Made by a program: the position numbers and the translations under genes. The notes under the pieces were generated by a model that was not told the origin of the DNA, did no database searches, and worked only from the letters and a program-made list of their open reading frames with translations. Positions 50,201-62,306 of a DNA stretch of 64,000 nt are shown piece by piece. How positions within the stretch are numbered: position 1 is the stretch's first letter; the number at the start of each line of letters is the position of its first letter. The stretch is from NCBI GenBank assembly GCA_011009095.1, contig VTPC01004094.1, forward strand, positions 1 through 64,000. Reading direction: 5' to 3'. The stretch comes from Ignelater luminosus. Lineage: Eukaryota; Arthropoda; Insecta; Coleoptera; Elateridae.

Positions 50201-51879
50201 AAAAAATATGCCCATGGTGTCTGATATATAATGAACTAAGTCTGTAAGCTGGAACCAAAGTAGCACAGTTAGTTCTTACAGTACGTATGTAGAAAGCATT
50301 TCTTAATCGTGAATTATCACAAGGGATGCTAAATGTTAATTTTTCTAAAAGAAAAAAATTATTAGCAATATTACTAAGAATATCACAAAAGTGAGGACAC
50401 GATGTTTTTCTAGGGTCAAAAAGTTGTACATAGATATCAGCCAGGTGTAAGGGATTAGAAGTTGGTATACTGTGGGTTTACTAAAGATCTTCAGGTCAGC
50501 TGCAAATAGAAGGCAATGCAGATATTTTAACAAGTCGGATAAATCATTAATTAGTATTATAAATAATAAAAGATCCAGGTTTGCACCCTGTGGTACTCCC
50601 AAAAAGACTTCAAATCTAGCAGATTATACATTTTTATAGGCAACATACTGCCATTTCTCAGATAAATATGAGATAAAAAACAGAAGAGATCTTGTGGAAA
50701 AGTCTAAACTTTTTTTTTTTTTTTATGTAACAACACATGATAATTAGCTTTGTTGATATAAACATCTACTTGTTGTTGTTGTTTTGTGGTTGAGGTTTCA
50801 GGTCTAGTTACTTTGGACCCCATGGCTTCAACTGCTATGGTCATTTCACCACCAACTAGAATTTAACTGGACCCAAGGTTTTCCAATTCCAGTAGGGTTT
50901 TTAAACATGCAATCATCATAGTTACAAGAAACCCACTGCTTTACATCCCTCCCAGAAGATGGCATCCTTTTCTAGATTTTTTTCTGCCTGAAGAATCTCA
51001 GAACCTGTATATATCTTTCTTAAATAGTGGATATTACTTTGATATCACCAACTCCAAACAAATTGTTATTATATAATAGTCTGGTGGTAAAATAGGAATT
51101 TGCATAGCGCTTTGTGGTAAACCTTCAAAGAAATTATAAACTATTTAGCAACTATTTCGAGTTAGTATTAACAATTTTGTAAAAAACTGTACATGGTATG
51201 CATGATCATTGCTATCTTCTGATTCTTCTTTAACAGTACACGAGTCTCCTAAATTTGAGTACATTAAAATATACAGAGTGTGCTATCTATGCCAAGTTTT
51301 ATCATAACATAAAACAAGCATGGACAAAAATAGAAAAATGCTTTTGGTAGTAAATACTCTATCAAGCTATATACATAAAATACTTCAGAAAAATGTAAAT
51401 CATTCACATATCAGCAAGATGTTGATCTCCATAAATTTACAAAAATTTGTTTTTTTTTCAATGCAGTTTTATCACATTCAACATGACAATATGAATAGTA
51501 GCAGAATAAAGCTTTTCAAGTTACACAATCATGTTTGAAAAAGTTTTCCCCTTTAGCAGCAAAAACTATTCTTTCTCTCTTAAATTATTTGTAACTACAA
51601 CATTTACCTATTTAAAATATGTTTTATTAAGGAAACTATTTTTTCAGGATACTGCATGAATTACTCTTCAGTGATGAGAAATATATTGAAGAATCGTTTT
51701 ATACTATAGTGGAAAATATGAAGAAACATCCCACCAAATGTGCTCCTATCATTGATGCACAATTTTCAATAATTAAAGCCATTACAGAAAACAACCACCA
51801 TCAAGTCATGGCTGATTATTTCAATGAGGCAATGGAAATCATCCAACATAAGCAACAAAATAATAACATAAATACATGA
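44254..51879 (+). CDS. Unrecognised protein, four exons, 427 residues
   Basis: Exons 44254-44312, 44368-44545, 44631-45445 and 51648-51879 join in phase to 1,284 bases ending TGA. I do not recognise the family. Visible features: an Asn/Thr/Gln-rich, probably disordered middle; a C-x2-C-x5-C-x2-C knuckle at residues 133-145 (KCNEC...CDKC) that could bind zinc; a serine-proline segment near residue 235 (RRISDDSGIGGD then PSPLSD and LSPGL) that looks phosphorylatable; and a helical, more ordered C-terminal region from about residue 330 (RIAKWVEYLSK, LHELLFSDEKYIEESF, ADYFNEAMEII). The last helix-rich part is split by a 6.2-kb intron. The start is the first ATG before a GTAAGA donor. The gene begins 265 bases after FAR on the same strand and converges on FIBP. 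Complete frames and phase make it a real gene; its function is unknown. Confidence 0.75.
45446..46491. other. First part of the large intron of the unrecognised gene
   Basis: AT-rich intron starting at a GTAAGT donor. The minus-strand frame overlapping the donor (45556-45071) is a shadow of exon 3. Nothing else is supported. Confidence 0.45.
46492..46969. mobile_element. 478-bp MITE with inverted repeats of about 53 bp
   Basis: The left end AGTATGCCCATTTACACAGG and the right end reverse-complemented AGTATGCCCATTTTACGGG continue as matching arms through GGGAATAGGCAACACG. The interior is AT-rich and non-coding (the frame 46448-46717 has no motif). No clear target-site duplication; superfamily unassigned. 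Confidence 0.85.
46970..48710. other. Middle of the large intron of the unrecognised gene
   Basis: AT-rich spacer with a short (AAT)n tract around 47562-47583. The frame 47479-47751 runs through that tract and shows no motif. Confidence 0.45.
48711..49852 (+). mobile_element. 1.14-kb element with 40-base inverted ends and a short internal frame
   Basis: The left end ATATGTGACCCTGCATAAAG and the right end are inverted repeats matching over about 40 bases with two mismatches (continuing AAACCCACYTAGTGTGTYAAA). A degenerate copy of the end motif (ACAAATTAGGTGGGTT) is repeated inside near 49660, like a subterminal repeat. An acidic 61-codon frame at 49201-49386 (with FSAADLFLEYSKADLREF) may be a remnant of a transposase or gag-like protein. 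The superfamily is not recognised; no TTAA or other duplication is evident. Confidence 0.7.
49853..51647. other. Last part of the large intron of the unrecognised gene
   Basis: Contains the reverse-transcriptase relic at 50345-50640 and an isolated TACAGAGTG motif at 51271. The sequence then runs to the exon 4 acceptor (TTTTTTCAG at 51647). Confidence 0.45.
50345..50640 (-). mobile_element. Jockey-type reverse-transcriptase fragment
   Basis: The minus-strand frame from 50602 begins MGVPQGANLDLLLFIILIND and continues to CLLFAADLKIF, the motifs flanking and including the catalytic Y/FADD box. The box here reads FAAD, so one aspartate is lost. The fragment ends soon after; no element ends are visible. 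Confidence 0.75.
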
Positions 51880-51955
51880 ATCATACAGTACAACATAACC
51901 TATTTTTTTATTTTAGTTTTTAGTGTGAATGTACAAATTTTCATTTCATTTTATA

Positions 51956-51961
51956 TTTATT
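51956..51961 (-). promoter_or_regulatory. Poly(A) signal of FIBP
   Basis: AATAAA on the minus strand, 45 bases beyond the FIBP stop. It lies inside the 3' region of the convergent plus-strand gene. Confidence 0.5.
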
Positions 51962-51996
51962 GATTTATATACAAATTAACATTATAATTATATAAT

Positions 51997-52002
51997 AATA
52001 AA
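51997..52002 (+). promoter_or_regulatory. Candidate poly(A) signal of the unrecognised plus-strand gene
   Basis: AATAAA about 118 bases after the TGA at 51877-51879 and only 4 bases before the FIBP stop codon, so cleavage downstream would fall within antisense FIBP coding sequence. Confidence 0.4.
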
Positions 52003-52005
52003 ATT

Positions 52006-54030
52006 TCATTGATTTGCATACATCACTAGTAAACATTTACTCACCACAGTCATGTATCGATCCCATGTTGCTTTAAGTTCACTTAGTTCTCTAAATTAAA
52101 AAGAGAATAATATAAAATACTTATCAATACATAATATTAAAAATAAGATTCTCACCGCAACACATCCATTTCCAAAGCACATTGATAAAAAGCAAATAAA
52201 AACCGCTCTAAATCTTTACAAACCCACCCACTTTGCTTCCACACCTCTACCATTTGGGACAAGTCAAGGAATAAATTACGTAACTCCCTTGCTCTATGCA
52301 AAGCAGTGGCTAAAGTTAATATAGCTCTTGAATAAGTACGGAAATTTGCATCCAGTTCTGTATATATTTTCTGAGTTAATGTAGGTTTTAAATGCACACA
52401 AACTAAACTGAAAATAGAGAACGTTTTTAATAAAATAATCATATTTTATCAAAAAGATTACTGTTTATGCTCTTTTTCTTTATCCATCAACACACGTAAT
52501 TCACGTAAATCCAGGAGAAATTCTTTATCCATTTCTGTATCTAAATATTCAGGACCTAAAATATTTATATTTTAAATATAGCTTACATTTACATAAAATA
52601 AAACATTCTATACCAACAGAAGTATATGTCCATGAATCCATAACCAGTTCGGTGCATTGTTTTAAAGCAGCAAACGTTAAATGTTGTAACTTACGTTTAG
52701 AGGTTTCAAATCGTATACAGGCTAAAAACACAATTGAAGCATATTTTTTTGCTAAATCTTCAGAAAGATGAAATGATTTCTGGATATTCTGAACTAACGA
52801 ACCTGGCATTTCTTCTACTATTTTAAATATTCTTTTGATATTATCAAATTGCCTTCTATAACAATAAACACAGTTTTAATTCATTACTTGAATGAATTTG
52901 TAACACCATACCTGCATGATTTTAATGGTACTAATGTTTTTTCGGAAACTTCGTCCAAATCCTTTCGGTGTTTTGATGACAATTTCTTACCTAATAGTTC
53001 CCTAATTACACTATCATCAAATTCATAATACCTTAAAGAAAACAAATTATTAAAAACACTAATTTACTTTTCCTTTTAAAATTACTTTTCTATTAAAAGT
53101 TGTCTTGTTTGTGGTTCAATCTGAAATGCTAGTTGTTCTTGTAGTTTGCTGGGATTATTTAATAATTTCTCTAATAATGAGTAAGTACGATAATGGTCTA
53201 ATACATCGCTGGCAATTAGTTCCAAAGAAGCACCTGTAGCATTTCCTAAGCCTCTTTGATTTAATATTGAAACAGCTTCACTAGCTGAAATACAAAAGAT
53301 TGTTAAAATAAAACAATTTACATCATCTTTCACTATCATATTAGTTGCTGAAGTTAAGTGCAAAGGCAGTATTTACTAAACCTTTTCCTACATAGAAAAA
53401 CTGCAAATGCAAGTAGTTTAAACGAATAATTTTAAAGTAAGTTCATGGTAAGGATACGACATTCTGCAAGACATTCTACCACTCATTATCTGTTTGCCTT
53501 TAAAACGTTACGGATTTGCACTTAATACTGTTCAGTAACTGATTTTCTAGGTGACAGGCTGTATAATGCTTGTGACCAGGAGTAGGCAGCAGGCGACCTC
53601 ATAAAATTCTTGGATAATCTGCATTAAACCTCAATTTCCATAAATGCAAAAGCAGGACTTTTAAAAGCGCTTTTTTTGTTGACAACAGCGCATAAACACA
53701 GTTACTATTCCTGGATACAACCATTATTATGCAGGAAAAGAAATTAGCACATCAAAACCTTATCAAAGTTCAACGATAAAAACATCATGTAAATAAACAT
53801 AAGTAAAACTTGTGTTGAACATTAGATTAGCATTCTTGGTTCGATACAACAACAGATTAGAAAAATGTTAAGCTTAGAAGGCCCAATATACTAATGACCT
53901 GAGCTATAAAGGTAAGATGAATAATCAAAATTAAGCTATAAATACCTGGATGACCCTCTATCCACAGCTGATATATATCAGGATCGACCAATGTATAGTT
54001 TGTAACAAATACATCTACTTCTGTACACAT
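52006..54030 (-). CDS. FIBP: FGF1 intracellular-binding protein homologue, seven exons, 358 residues
   Basis: FIBP is a conserved cytoplasmic/nuclear protein first found as a binding partner of internalised acidic FGF; its basic role is not settled. Exons: 54030-53946, 53284-53086, 53031-52912, 52855-52614, 52555-52462, 52407-52156 and 52090-52006, in matching phase, 1,077 bases with TGA. The product lines up with the vertebrate protein end to end: ELDIFV-like TEVDVFVTNYTLVD at the start, DVLDHYRT, the hallmark SCRRQFDN followed by KRIFKIVEEM, FETSKRKLQ, DTEMDKEFLLDLRELRVL, and the C-terminal WDRYM. Length matches (about 357-364 in mammals). First ATG chosen; it starts the conserved N-terminus. 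It converges on the plus-strand gene ending at 51879, with 126 bases between stop codons, and follows PDE6D on the same strand. Confidence 0.95.
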
Positions 54031-54784
54031 GTTTTTGAAATTGTGGTTGCGTACTTTATTTTATCATTTTATTAAAACATTTTAAACTTTGTGCTTATGC
54101 TAACATAACCTCTCATCTGTCAATGTCACATTCCCATTTTTTCTTTGTTTACTACCACAGCCACCACATCACTACTACTATACAATGTGACCAACATTAA
54201 ACTTAGACAAAAAGATCAAGATTTGATTTTGAAATCAAAATTGTAAAAAGCCAAAAAAGCAGATAAACTCTCATGTTAACGACAGTTGTTTTTACATCTT
54301 TAAGGCATAATATGTATGTAAGTAGTTATTCTAAAAATGAATGACATTCTAATAATTCTACAACAGAACAATCTCCAAGCAAATTTCTTTTGAAGAAGCC
54401 AAATAAAAACAATTCTGCATTATTTAAAAGTAATATATTTTAATGAAAAATTACACTCAACACACCAATCTGCAAAACTTGATTTCATACATTCGTATAA
54501 TAGCACACTATTAAATTATTATTAAATAAGACACATATAATACAGTTGACGATTTATTTGACAATTTTTTTGTACTTCTTACTCCTTAAGTGCATATAAA
54601 ATCAGTGCTTAAATTTAAACTTAACTATAAACATGGTTTTTCTTTATCATATTATGACTAGCAAATGCACAAATCTGTAAATCATAGTATATTATCTCAA
54701 CAATCTAAATTTGAAAAATGCTCATTTTTGTGGTCCCCATTATTTGATGCAATTATGTGCATTTTTCTTTCGATTTATTCCACT
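54031..54784. promoter_or_regulatory. Spacer between FIBP and PDE6D; FIBP promoter expected
   Basis: 754 bases between the FIBP ATG and the PDE6D stop. No recognisable core-promoter element. An AATAAA for PDE6D lies at 54779-54774, only a few bases after its stop, so a more distal signal may be used instead. Confidence 0.35.
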
Positions 54785-55456
<672 letters not shown>

Positions 55457-56333
55457 TTTTACTATATTATATTTATTCGTTGAACTACTTTTCGTTTACG
55501 TATCTTATTAAAAAATTGTGAAAATTTTGATTTGTATGTTAATCACAAGGACGGAATTGTCAATAATAACATTTCACCGCAAATGCACGCAAATACTACT
55601 GGTGCTACACTGCATTTACACGGATGTTGCCATACACTCAAAGTCTTTAACCTAACATAAAATAATTTTTAAATTGTACCTTTAGTAACATAATTAAGTG
55701 CTTCAGTGAATACAAAAGGGAATTACAAGAATAAATTAGAAAAACTACAATAGTTTGCAGGAAGAATACAACGAAATAAAAATGCAAGCAATTTTGTATC
55801 CGCAGTAATTTAGATAATATGACAAGCCGGCAACACTAAATATATTATTTATAATTAGCGCCATCTAATAAATCCAAAATTAAATTACTAAAATTAAAAT
55901 ATTCTTTCACTTTCCAAAATAAAGAAAAGTATGAACAGTTTCTCGTTCATAGTCGTTTTATTTGCTGGAGAAATTGTATTTGCATTCGATTTTAAACTAA
56001 TAAGTTTCTAAAATATAGAATTATTACAATTTCTATAAGATTCCTTATTGATAAGTTCCAGTGGCGTAACGTCAAAACAAATTTAAGGATTTATCAACTA
56101 GTCCGGATATTATTATCAATTCCGGAACATGCGCAAACTGTATTTGTTATACGGAATCGATTATATTTTCAAGGTAGACGCAAATTTGATCAAAACCCTT
56201 CGATGTGGCGTGCCCGCATAAATTTACAAGTATTTTTACAGTATAGGGATTAAATTGTAAATGTAATATTTTGTGATAATTTTTATTTTAAATATAACAT
56301 TATATTCCTACCACGCCCAAATTATACATAATT
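55457..56333. promoter_or_regulatory. Divergent promoter region between PDE6D and the SGSM-like gene
   Basis: 877 bases between two start codons that point away from each other, so both 5' UTRs and promoters must lie here. No transposon remnant, TATA box or named motif was recognised, in contrast to the TE-filled introns on either side. Confidence 0.45.
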
Positions 56334-57707
56334 ATGGCTTCAAATCCTGGTGAGAATTTATTTATTTTATTTTTATAGATTACTAGAGGCGAGATTTATT
56401 GGAAAAATACTTACCGAAAAAATATTTTTGAAAATTGAATATTCATTATGAACTTTTATAAAAATAAAGCAACAGGTAGCTTTAATCATATTAAATATTT
56501 TGCATTAACTTTTTTTGTTCTTATTTTGTATTTTAGAAAATGATTATAAAGCCCGACTGATAGCTGCTGTTAAAAAGGAAGTGAAACAAGTGATGGAAGA
56601 ATCTGTCACGAAAAAATTTGTTCACGAAGAATCTGGTTCTGTTACCTCATTATGTGGTGCTGTAGAAGCCTGTTTATCTCAAGGTAAATATGAATTTTAA
56701 TTTTTTTCTTTTATGATAAATTACTAAACAGTAAATTTTTAGGATTACGTAGAAGAGCTCTAGGCCTGTTTAAAACCTCATCGACAACTGCCCTTTTACA
56801 TAAAATAGCCAAACATAGTCCAGAAGCCGCCCTAATTTCTAAGAGAGTAATAGAATTAGAAAATATAGATCCAAATCGAAGATCATCTAGCAGCAGTGAT
56901 AGTACAACAAAGCCTGTATTGATGAAAAATGCATCTTTGCAAAATGTAAACCTGTTACCTAAATATTTGTGGATAAGATTAGCACTCTTTGAAAAACAAC
57001 TTTCTAGAATAATTGATTATTTAGTTTCAAATGCAAGTAAATATTACGATAAAGATGCTTTAGTTGCGGACCCTGATTATGGAAGTATTTTGAGTTCTTT
57101 ACTAGTCGGACCATGTGCTTTGGATTATTCAAGGACAAAAACAGCTGATCATTTCTGGACTGATCCTCCTGCAGATGAATTGGTAAAATTATATACAAGT
57201 TTATTAGTAAATCATCAATATTATGCAATTATTAGGTTCAAAGACATCGTATATCAAGTAGTCATTCAACACCACCTTCTATGAGACGACCAATACCAAA
57301 TTTTAGAAGATCTCTTAATGCAAGTTCAGAAGATTCAACAACTCGTTGTATAACACAACAAGATTATGTAGAAAGTCTTCATCAAAATTCCCGAGCCACT
57401 CTTTTATTTGGTAAGAATAATGTTTTGGTCCTACCAGCAAAAGCTGACCAAACTGAGCCGATGCCTGGTTACCTCAGTCTACATCAAACAGCTAGCTGCT
57501 TAACAATAAAATGGACACCCAATCAACTAATGAATGGATTTACTGAAAGTGATGGTCTTGATAAAAGCATATACTGGGATTATGCTTTACAAGTAAGACT
57601 TGATGAAATTGTTTATGTTCATTGTCATCAAGATGTTGAAACCGGAGGAACTGTAATTTTAGTTGGACAGGATGGTGTGCAAAGACCTCCTATTCATTTT
57701 CCAAGAG
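56334..57707 (+). CDS. SGSM: Small G protein signalling modulator (SGSM1/2-like), 5' exons only
   Basis: SGSM proteins carry an N-terminal RUN domain, a PH-like segment and a C-terminal TBC (Rab-GAP) domain, and act with Rab/Rap GTPases on membrane traffic. Visible exons: 56334-56349, 56537-56683, 56743-57182 and 57236-57707 (1,075 bases, 358 residues, ending in phase 1 at a GTAAGT donor). The RUN region (about residues 15-200) shows [52 protein letters not shown] and [21 protein letters not shown]. The next part shows [58 protein letters not shown], as in SGSM1/2. Exon 1 is only 16 bases (MASNP). The TBC domain and remaining exons lie beyond 64000, after an intron of more than 6.2 kb. Confidence 0.93.
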
Positions 57708-57896
57708 GTAAGTATTTTTAATATGTGAACATGTTTAACTTGTGTGATTTATCTTTATTATAATGCTGACCTACTTTAAATAAATAATAGCTATTAGAAG
57801 TCAATTATCAATTAATGCTGTTATGTATAACAGGAGAATTGTATATAAAAGAAAAATTTCTACAATATTATTATTATAAGCTTCTGTCATAGTGTA
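57708..57896. other. Start of the large SGSM intron 4
   Basis: Short AT-rich stretch from the GTAAGT donor to the left end of the long inverted-repeat element. Confidence 0.5.
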
Positions 57897-59127
57897 CAGG
57901 GTGGGTCAGATTGGTTGTTGTCATGGGGTATCTGGCTTAGTATTGATGACAGCAAAAAAACGGTTTTTAGGAGCACACGCTACTTTTTTACCCTGAAACT
58001 AAATATGAAAACAAAATTCGAAGATTACGGCCTACTTTCAATGAGATATATTGCAAAAATAACTTTTACTCGTATCTTGCTTATTTGAAAAGTATTATCA
58101 AAGAATTTTACAGACATTCTTTACTACAAATTTAATTTCCAATAACATAGCACACTTGGTTTTTCAAACTTGACTGTTTTAAGAAATAACAGACATATTG
58201 GTTTTTTGTTAATGGAATCCATAGTTGGTTATGACCTATCTGAAAAGGTTATGTTTGAGTTTTACAAGATTGCTCGGTTTTATTTAAAAATTAGACACTA
58301 ATACGAAAATTTTAAGTTTAATGTTAGCAGAACATGTGAAACATAGTTTTTATAACTCAAAAATGAGAAACAAACAGAATGACACTTTTTGCTATCAAAT
58401 TAAAAAAAAAGCGAAACAGATTAAGAAATCCATGGCAAAAAAATTGAAGATAAATCTGTACCTTAACTAACAAGACATCAAAAATTATGCAAAATTCCGC
58501 GTGTGCTTGCGTGCATGCAAAATTACTTGACACTTTAGTAGCACCAAATATTTGTAAAGTTTGCCCTTATTGTAAACATTGTTTAAGAATGACCAAATTG
58601 ATGGTTAAAGTTGTTAAACCTATTGTATTTATTACATTGCCTACTGTTTCTTTCTGATGCTCATTTGTTTTTATGTCTAGCATTCAGTTGTTCTCGGCGT
58701 TGCTCAAGATTTTCGTATTAGTATCTAATCTTTTAATAAAACCATATCAATCTTGTAAAGCTTGAATAATAACAGATCATGGCCAACAATTATTGTATTA
58801 CAAAAAAGCAATTTTTCTGTTATTTCTCAAAAACAGTCGATTTTTAAAAACCAAGTGTGCCATCTTATTTGAAATTAAATTTGTGGTAAAAGATGTCTTT
58901 AAAATCTTTTGATAACTCTTGAAATAAGCAAGATATGAAGAAAAGTTGTTTTAGGAAAAAATCATTTTCGCCAATATCTCGAAAGTTAGCCATGATATCC
59001 GAATTTTATTTTCACATTTGGTTTCGGAATAAAAAAGTAACCTATGCTTTCAAAAACCGTTTTTCGCTATCTTCAGTACTAACATAAGTCAGATAACCCA
59101 TGATGACAACTAATTTGACCCACTCTG
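57897..59127. mobile_element. 1.23-kb long inverted-repeat element in SGSM intron 4
   Basis: The left end CAGGGTGGGTCAGATTGGTT and the right end (reverse-complemented CAGAGTGGGTCAAATTAGTT) are both flanked by TA (57895-57896, 59128-59129). The arms match, with divergence, for about 430 bases each: AACGGTTTTTNGNA, CTTGCTTATTT, AAATTTAATTTC.AATA, GCACACTTGGTTTTT and CACTAATACGAAAAT occur in both in inverted order. The loop (roughly 58330-58690) is AT-rich and non-coding. It fits a TA-targeting foldback element without transposase. Confidence 0.85.
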
Positions 59128-59142
59128 TATTCTGATTAGCGT

Positions 59143-59515
59143 GTAACGGTAACGACTTCAGGTCGTTACCTTTTGCGTTACTTGAATAATCGATTTTCAA
59201 ATTTAGTTTTGATGATGTTCAGAAAATAAATGTTTTCATATTGAGTAATTCTAAGAATTATACGGTACAAAGAAAAATTGGTTAGAGCCACCTTGAATTT
59301 TGATGGGCTCTGAAACGTTTTTCTTTATTTTCTTTATAGAATCAAAGTAACTGATAGTAACGATAAAGTAACTTGGTTACATATTTGCAGGAACTGTAAT
59401 GGTAACTAGCTACTTTTTAAAATCAAGTAACTGTAATTGTAACTAATTACATTTTTTGACAAGGTAACTGTAACTGTAACTGTAACTGTAACTAATTACT
59501 TTTTTAAAGTAACTT
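59143..59515. repeat. GTAACG / TAACTG repeat-bearing relic, possibly a hAT fragment
   Basis: Begins GTGTAACGGTAACGACTT and ends with several tandem TAACTG units (about 59464-59495), with GTTAC/GTAAC motifs in both orientations between. Such arrays are seen at ends of some hAT elements, but no transposase or clear duplication is present. Confidence 0.4.
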
Positions 59516-61298
59516 TCCAATGTCTGGATAAAGTTGAGCAAATTACATTATTTTAAATAAGATCACCAATAGGAATTGTTTCTTTTTTATTAAATAAACC
59601 TAAATGAACAATCTCTAAGAGAATTAAAAGAATTAGTTTAATATTATATTGTAAAAACTGCCCCTGCCTGGTGGAGTACCGAAATACAAATCATCAAAAC
59701 GGCGATTAAATCCTGAATTCTTATTGTTGGATATTGGTTTGGCCTTACACCGAAAGGTAGAAAGGCTTAAGATTAAGTAAAGTAAGTAAGGATATTGGTT
59801 TCCTGCATCTTATGTTTCTTTTACAAAAGTTACAGGCTAGAATATTGTTGTAAGCGTCTTAACAATCCAAAAAGAATATGAAACGCCAAAACACCTAATC
59901 CGCTTTTAGTTACCACATGATATTATCACCATCTTCAGGTTGTCGAAAATTATGAGCTGAACAATATACTTAGATATTGTACTCCTATGCTAGATTCTTT
60001 CGTTTTTATTGCTTGTCTACGCGATCCGTATCTATTGATTGCGGAGATGGAGAACTTGGCGCGAAAACACTACCTGAATATTTCTGCGTATGTTTTAAAA
60101 TTACTGAGAGTGCTTTCACCGTTGACTTTCTGTTCCGTTGGCAGATCATATTCGTAAATTATGCTATGTGTAGGACATAAATGTAACACGCAAATTATAT
60201 CATAAACCAAAACCCAATACAATCACCGTGACGTCAGAAAATATATGTAATTTTATCACCTCCTTTTAATTTTCCAATGGATACCTATACATCATTTTAT
60301 ACAATTTTATTCTTCTGTTATTAGCTAACCAATATTTAGCTTTGGCCTCCGAATATTGTCTGGTCGATCCTAAAGCCTACAGATTCTAGAAATGGATTCA
60401 GTATTCTGAATACCTACTGTTTGCCCTTGTATGGAGAGCAATGCGAAAGCTGAACGGAAAGTTATAAATCCGACCTAGGCAATACAATAGAAAGAACATT
60501 ACTCAGGAATTATGAGTTTTGATATTACCAACTTCTCTTGGGATAAAGATACGGTACGAGATTACATCTTAACCTGTACTTCTGCAGCTCGCTCTTTCTC
60601 GCAATTACTTATATTGGATTAATGTCATTCCCTCTTACTCGGAGTGCACTCAAATGATTTCTGAGCATGGCTCTACGGCATCAAAAATAAAAGCTTTTGA
60701 AAATGAATAAAGGGTAATGTTGCATCGCGCATGTTAGAGGATTAAAATTTTTATTAGGCGGCTCGTAAAATATTGGTCGTATTTAAAAAGGTCATTGGAA
60801 TACATTTATAAATTTTGAGTATATGGAAATATAAATACTAGGCGAAAGTGTACTAGCAGTCTGTCTAGTGGGAGTTGTAGTAATGAACAGTAATATAACA
60901 TTTTATTAAAGAAAAAGATTCTTATTGACGCTTATAATGCACTTTAAGGTTATGATTTTATGACAGTTTGACGTCACACTGTTGTCCCTTTTTTGTAACT
61001 CTGCAAATATAAGGAAAACTCGATTTCTTTTTAACAAAACAAAACTAATCGGTACTAAACGTTTATGCAAAATTTTTGATCGCGCAACGGTGCCAAATCC
61101 AGCTGCAGGTACGGCAATTTTCAAAAAAAAAAGAAAACACTTTCAACCTAACAAAATGAAAGCCTGGCCTATTACGACCCATAAACATCATGAGCGGTGT
61201 ACACACATTTAATTTTGTTCAATATTACATCTACTAGACGTGAACCCGAGCTTATTCACTACGTATCTGGTCTGTCCATTCCCGCTTGCCTTTACATA
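59516..61298. other. SGSM intron 4, middle part
   Basis: AT-rich intron with motif-free frames at 59977-60180, 60982-61212 and 61124-60906. No SGSM exon was found. Confidence 0.45.
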
Positions 61299-62306
61299 CA
61301 GCGTGTTCAACATAAGGGTGCACAGCATGGGAATCTTGGAGACGGTAAGAGATACAGAATTGGTTAAATGGAATGAAAGTTGGCTATTTATAGGACCTTT
61401 TTGTTAGCGTTTGCAAAATCTAGATATCTTGGATAGTTTCAGAGATATTTTAAAAAAAGTAGATTTCTTGATTTTTGTTATTATTTTCCTTTTATTTATT
61501 TGAAGAAATATCGGAAAACCAATACCACTTATCCATTGCCACTTTTTGTTCTCTATTAAAATACGCTAACAAAATTCCTGTACAACGTTTCGGTTTCGAG
61601 TAACCATCATCAACCTTATTTTCTTAAATAGGCGGAAAAACAATTGAAAATTGTTTTAGATAGCACTTTTTGTCGCGATTCTAATGATGCAAACACGATA
61701 GGATTATTTTGATTTCTTTTGCTATAAATTAATGCATTCTGCAGTACCCTGGCCTGCACGATCACCTGATCTAACACCGTTAGATTTCTTTCCTCTGGGG
61801 TTATGTCAAGAATCATCTGCTCAACCAAAATTTTGAAGATGAACAGCAATTATTACAGTTGGTCACAGCAGCGTTCAACACAAAAAAATCAAAACCAAAA
61901 TAACCCTATCATGTTTACATCATTAGAATCGTGACAACAAGAGCTAGCCAAAACAATTTTCAATTGTTTTTCCGCCTATTTAAAAAAATGAGGTGGATGA
62001 TGGTTACTGGAAACCGAAACGTTGTACAGAAATTTTGTAAGCGAATTTCAGTAGAGAACAGAAAGTGGCAATGGAAAAGTCGTTACAGTTTTTTGACATC
62101 TCTTCAAATAAAGGAAAGAAAAAATAATAACGAAAATTGAAAAATCTTTTTTTTAAATATCTCTGAAACTATTCAAGATATCTAGATTTTGCAAACACCA
62201 ACAAAAAGGTCCTATAAATAGCCAACTTTCATCCCATTTAATCGATGCTGTATTTCTTACCGTTTCCAAGATCCCCATGCCGTGCATCCTTATCTTGGAC
62301 ACACTG
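61299..62306 (+). mobile_element. 1.0-kb mariner-like element with about 400-base inverted ends and a transposase remnant
   Basis: Left end CAGCGTGTTCAACATAAGGG and right end reverse-complemented CAGTGTGTCCAAGATAAGGA, both flanked by TA (61297-61298, 62307-62308). The arms share long matches (GGGATGAAAGTTGGCTATTT, TATAGGACCTTTTTGTT, AAAACAATTTTCAATTG) over about 400 bases each. Between them, 61738-61870 reads, with one frameshift, as the third-aspartate region of a Tc1/mariner-superfamily transposase (WPARSPDLTPLDFF, then GYVKNHLLNQNFED in a shifted frame). The rest of the transposase is deleted. Confidence 0.8.

Noticed and set aside
57004-57228. 74-codon minus-strand frame
   Set aside because: Antisense to SGSM exon 3, which has clear family similarity.
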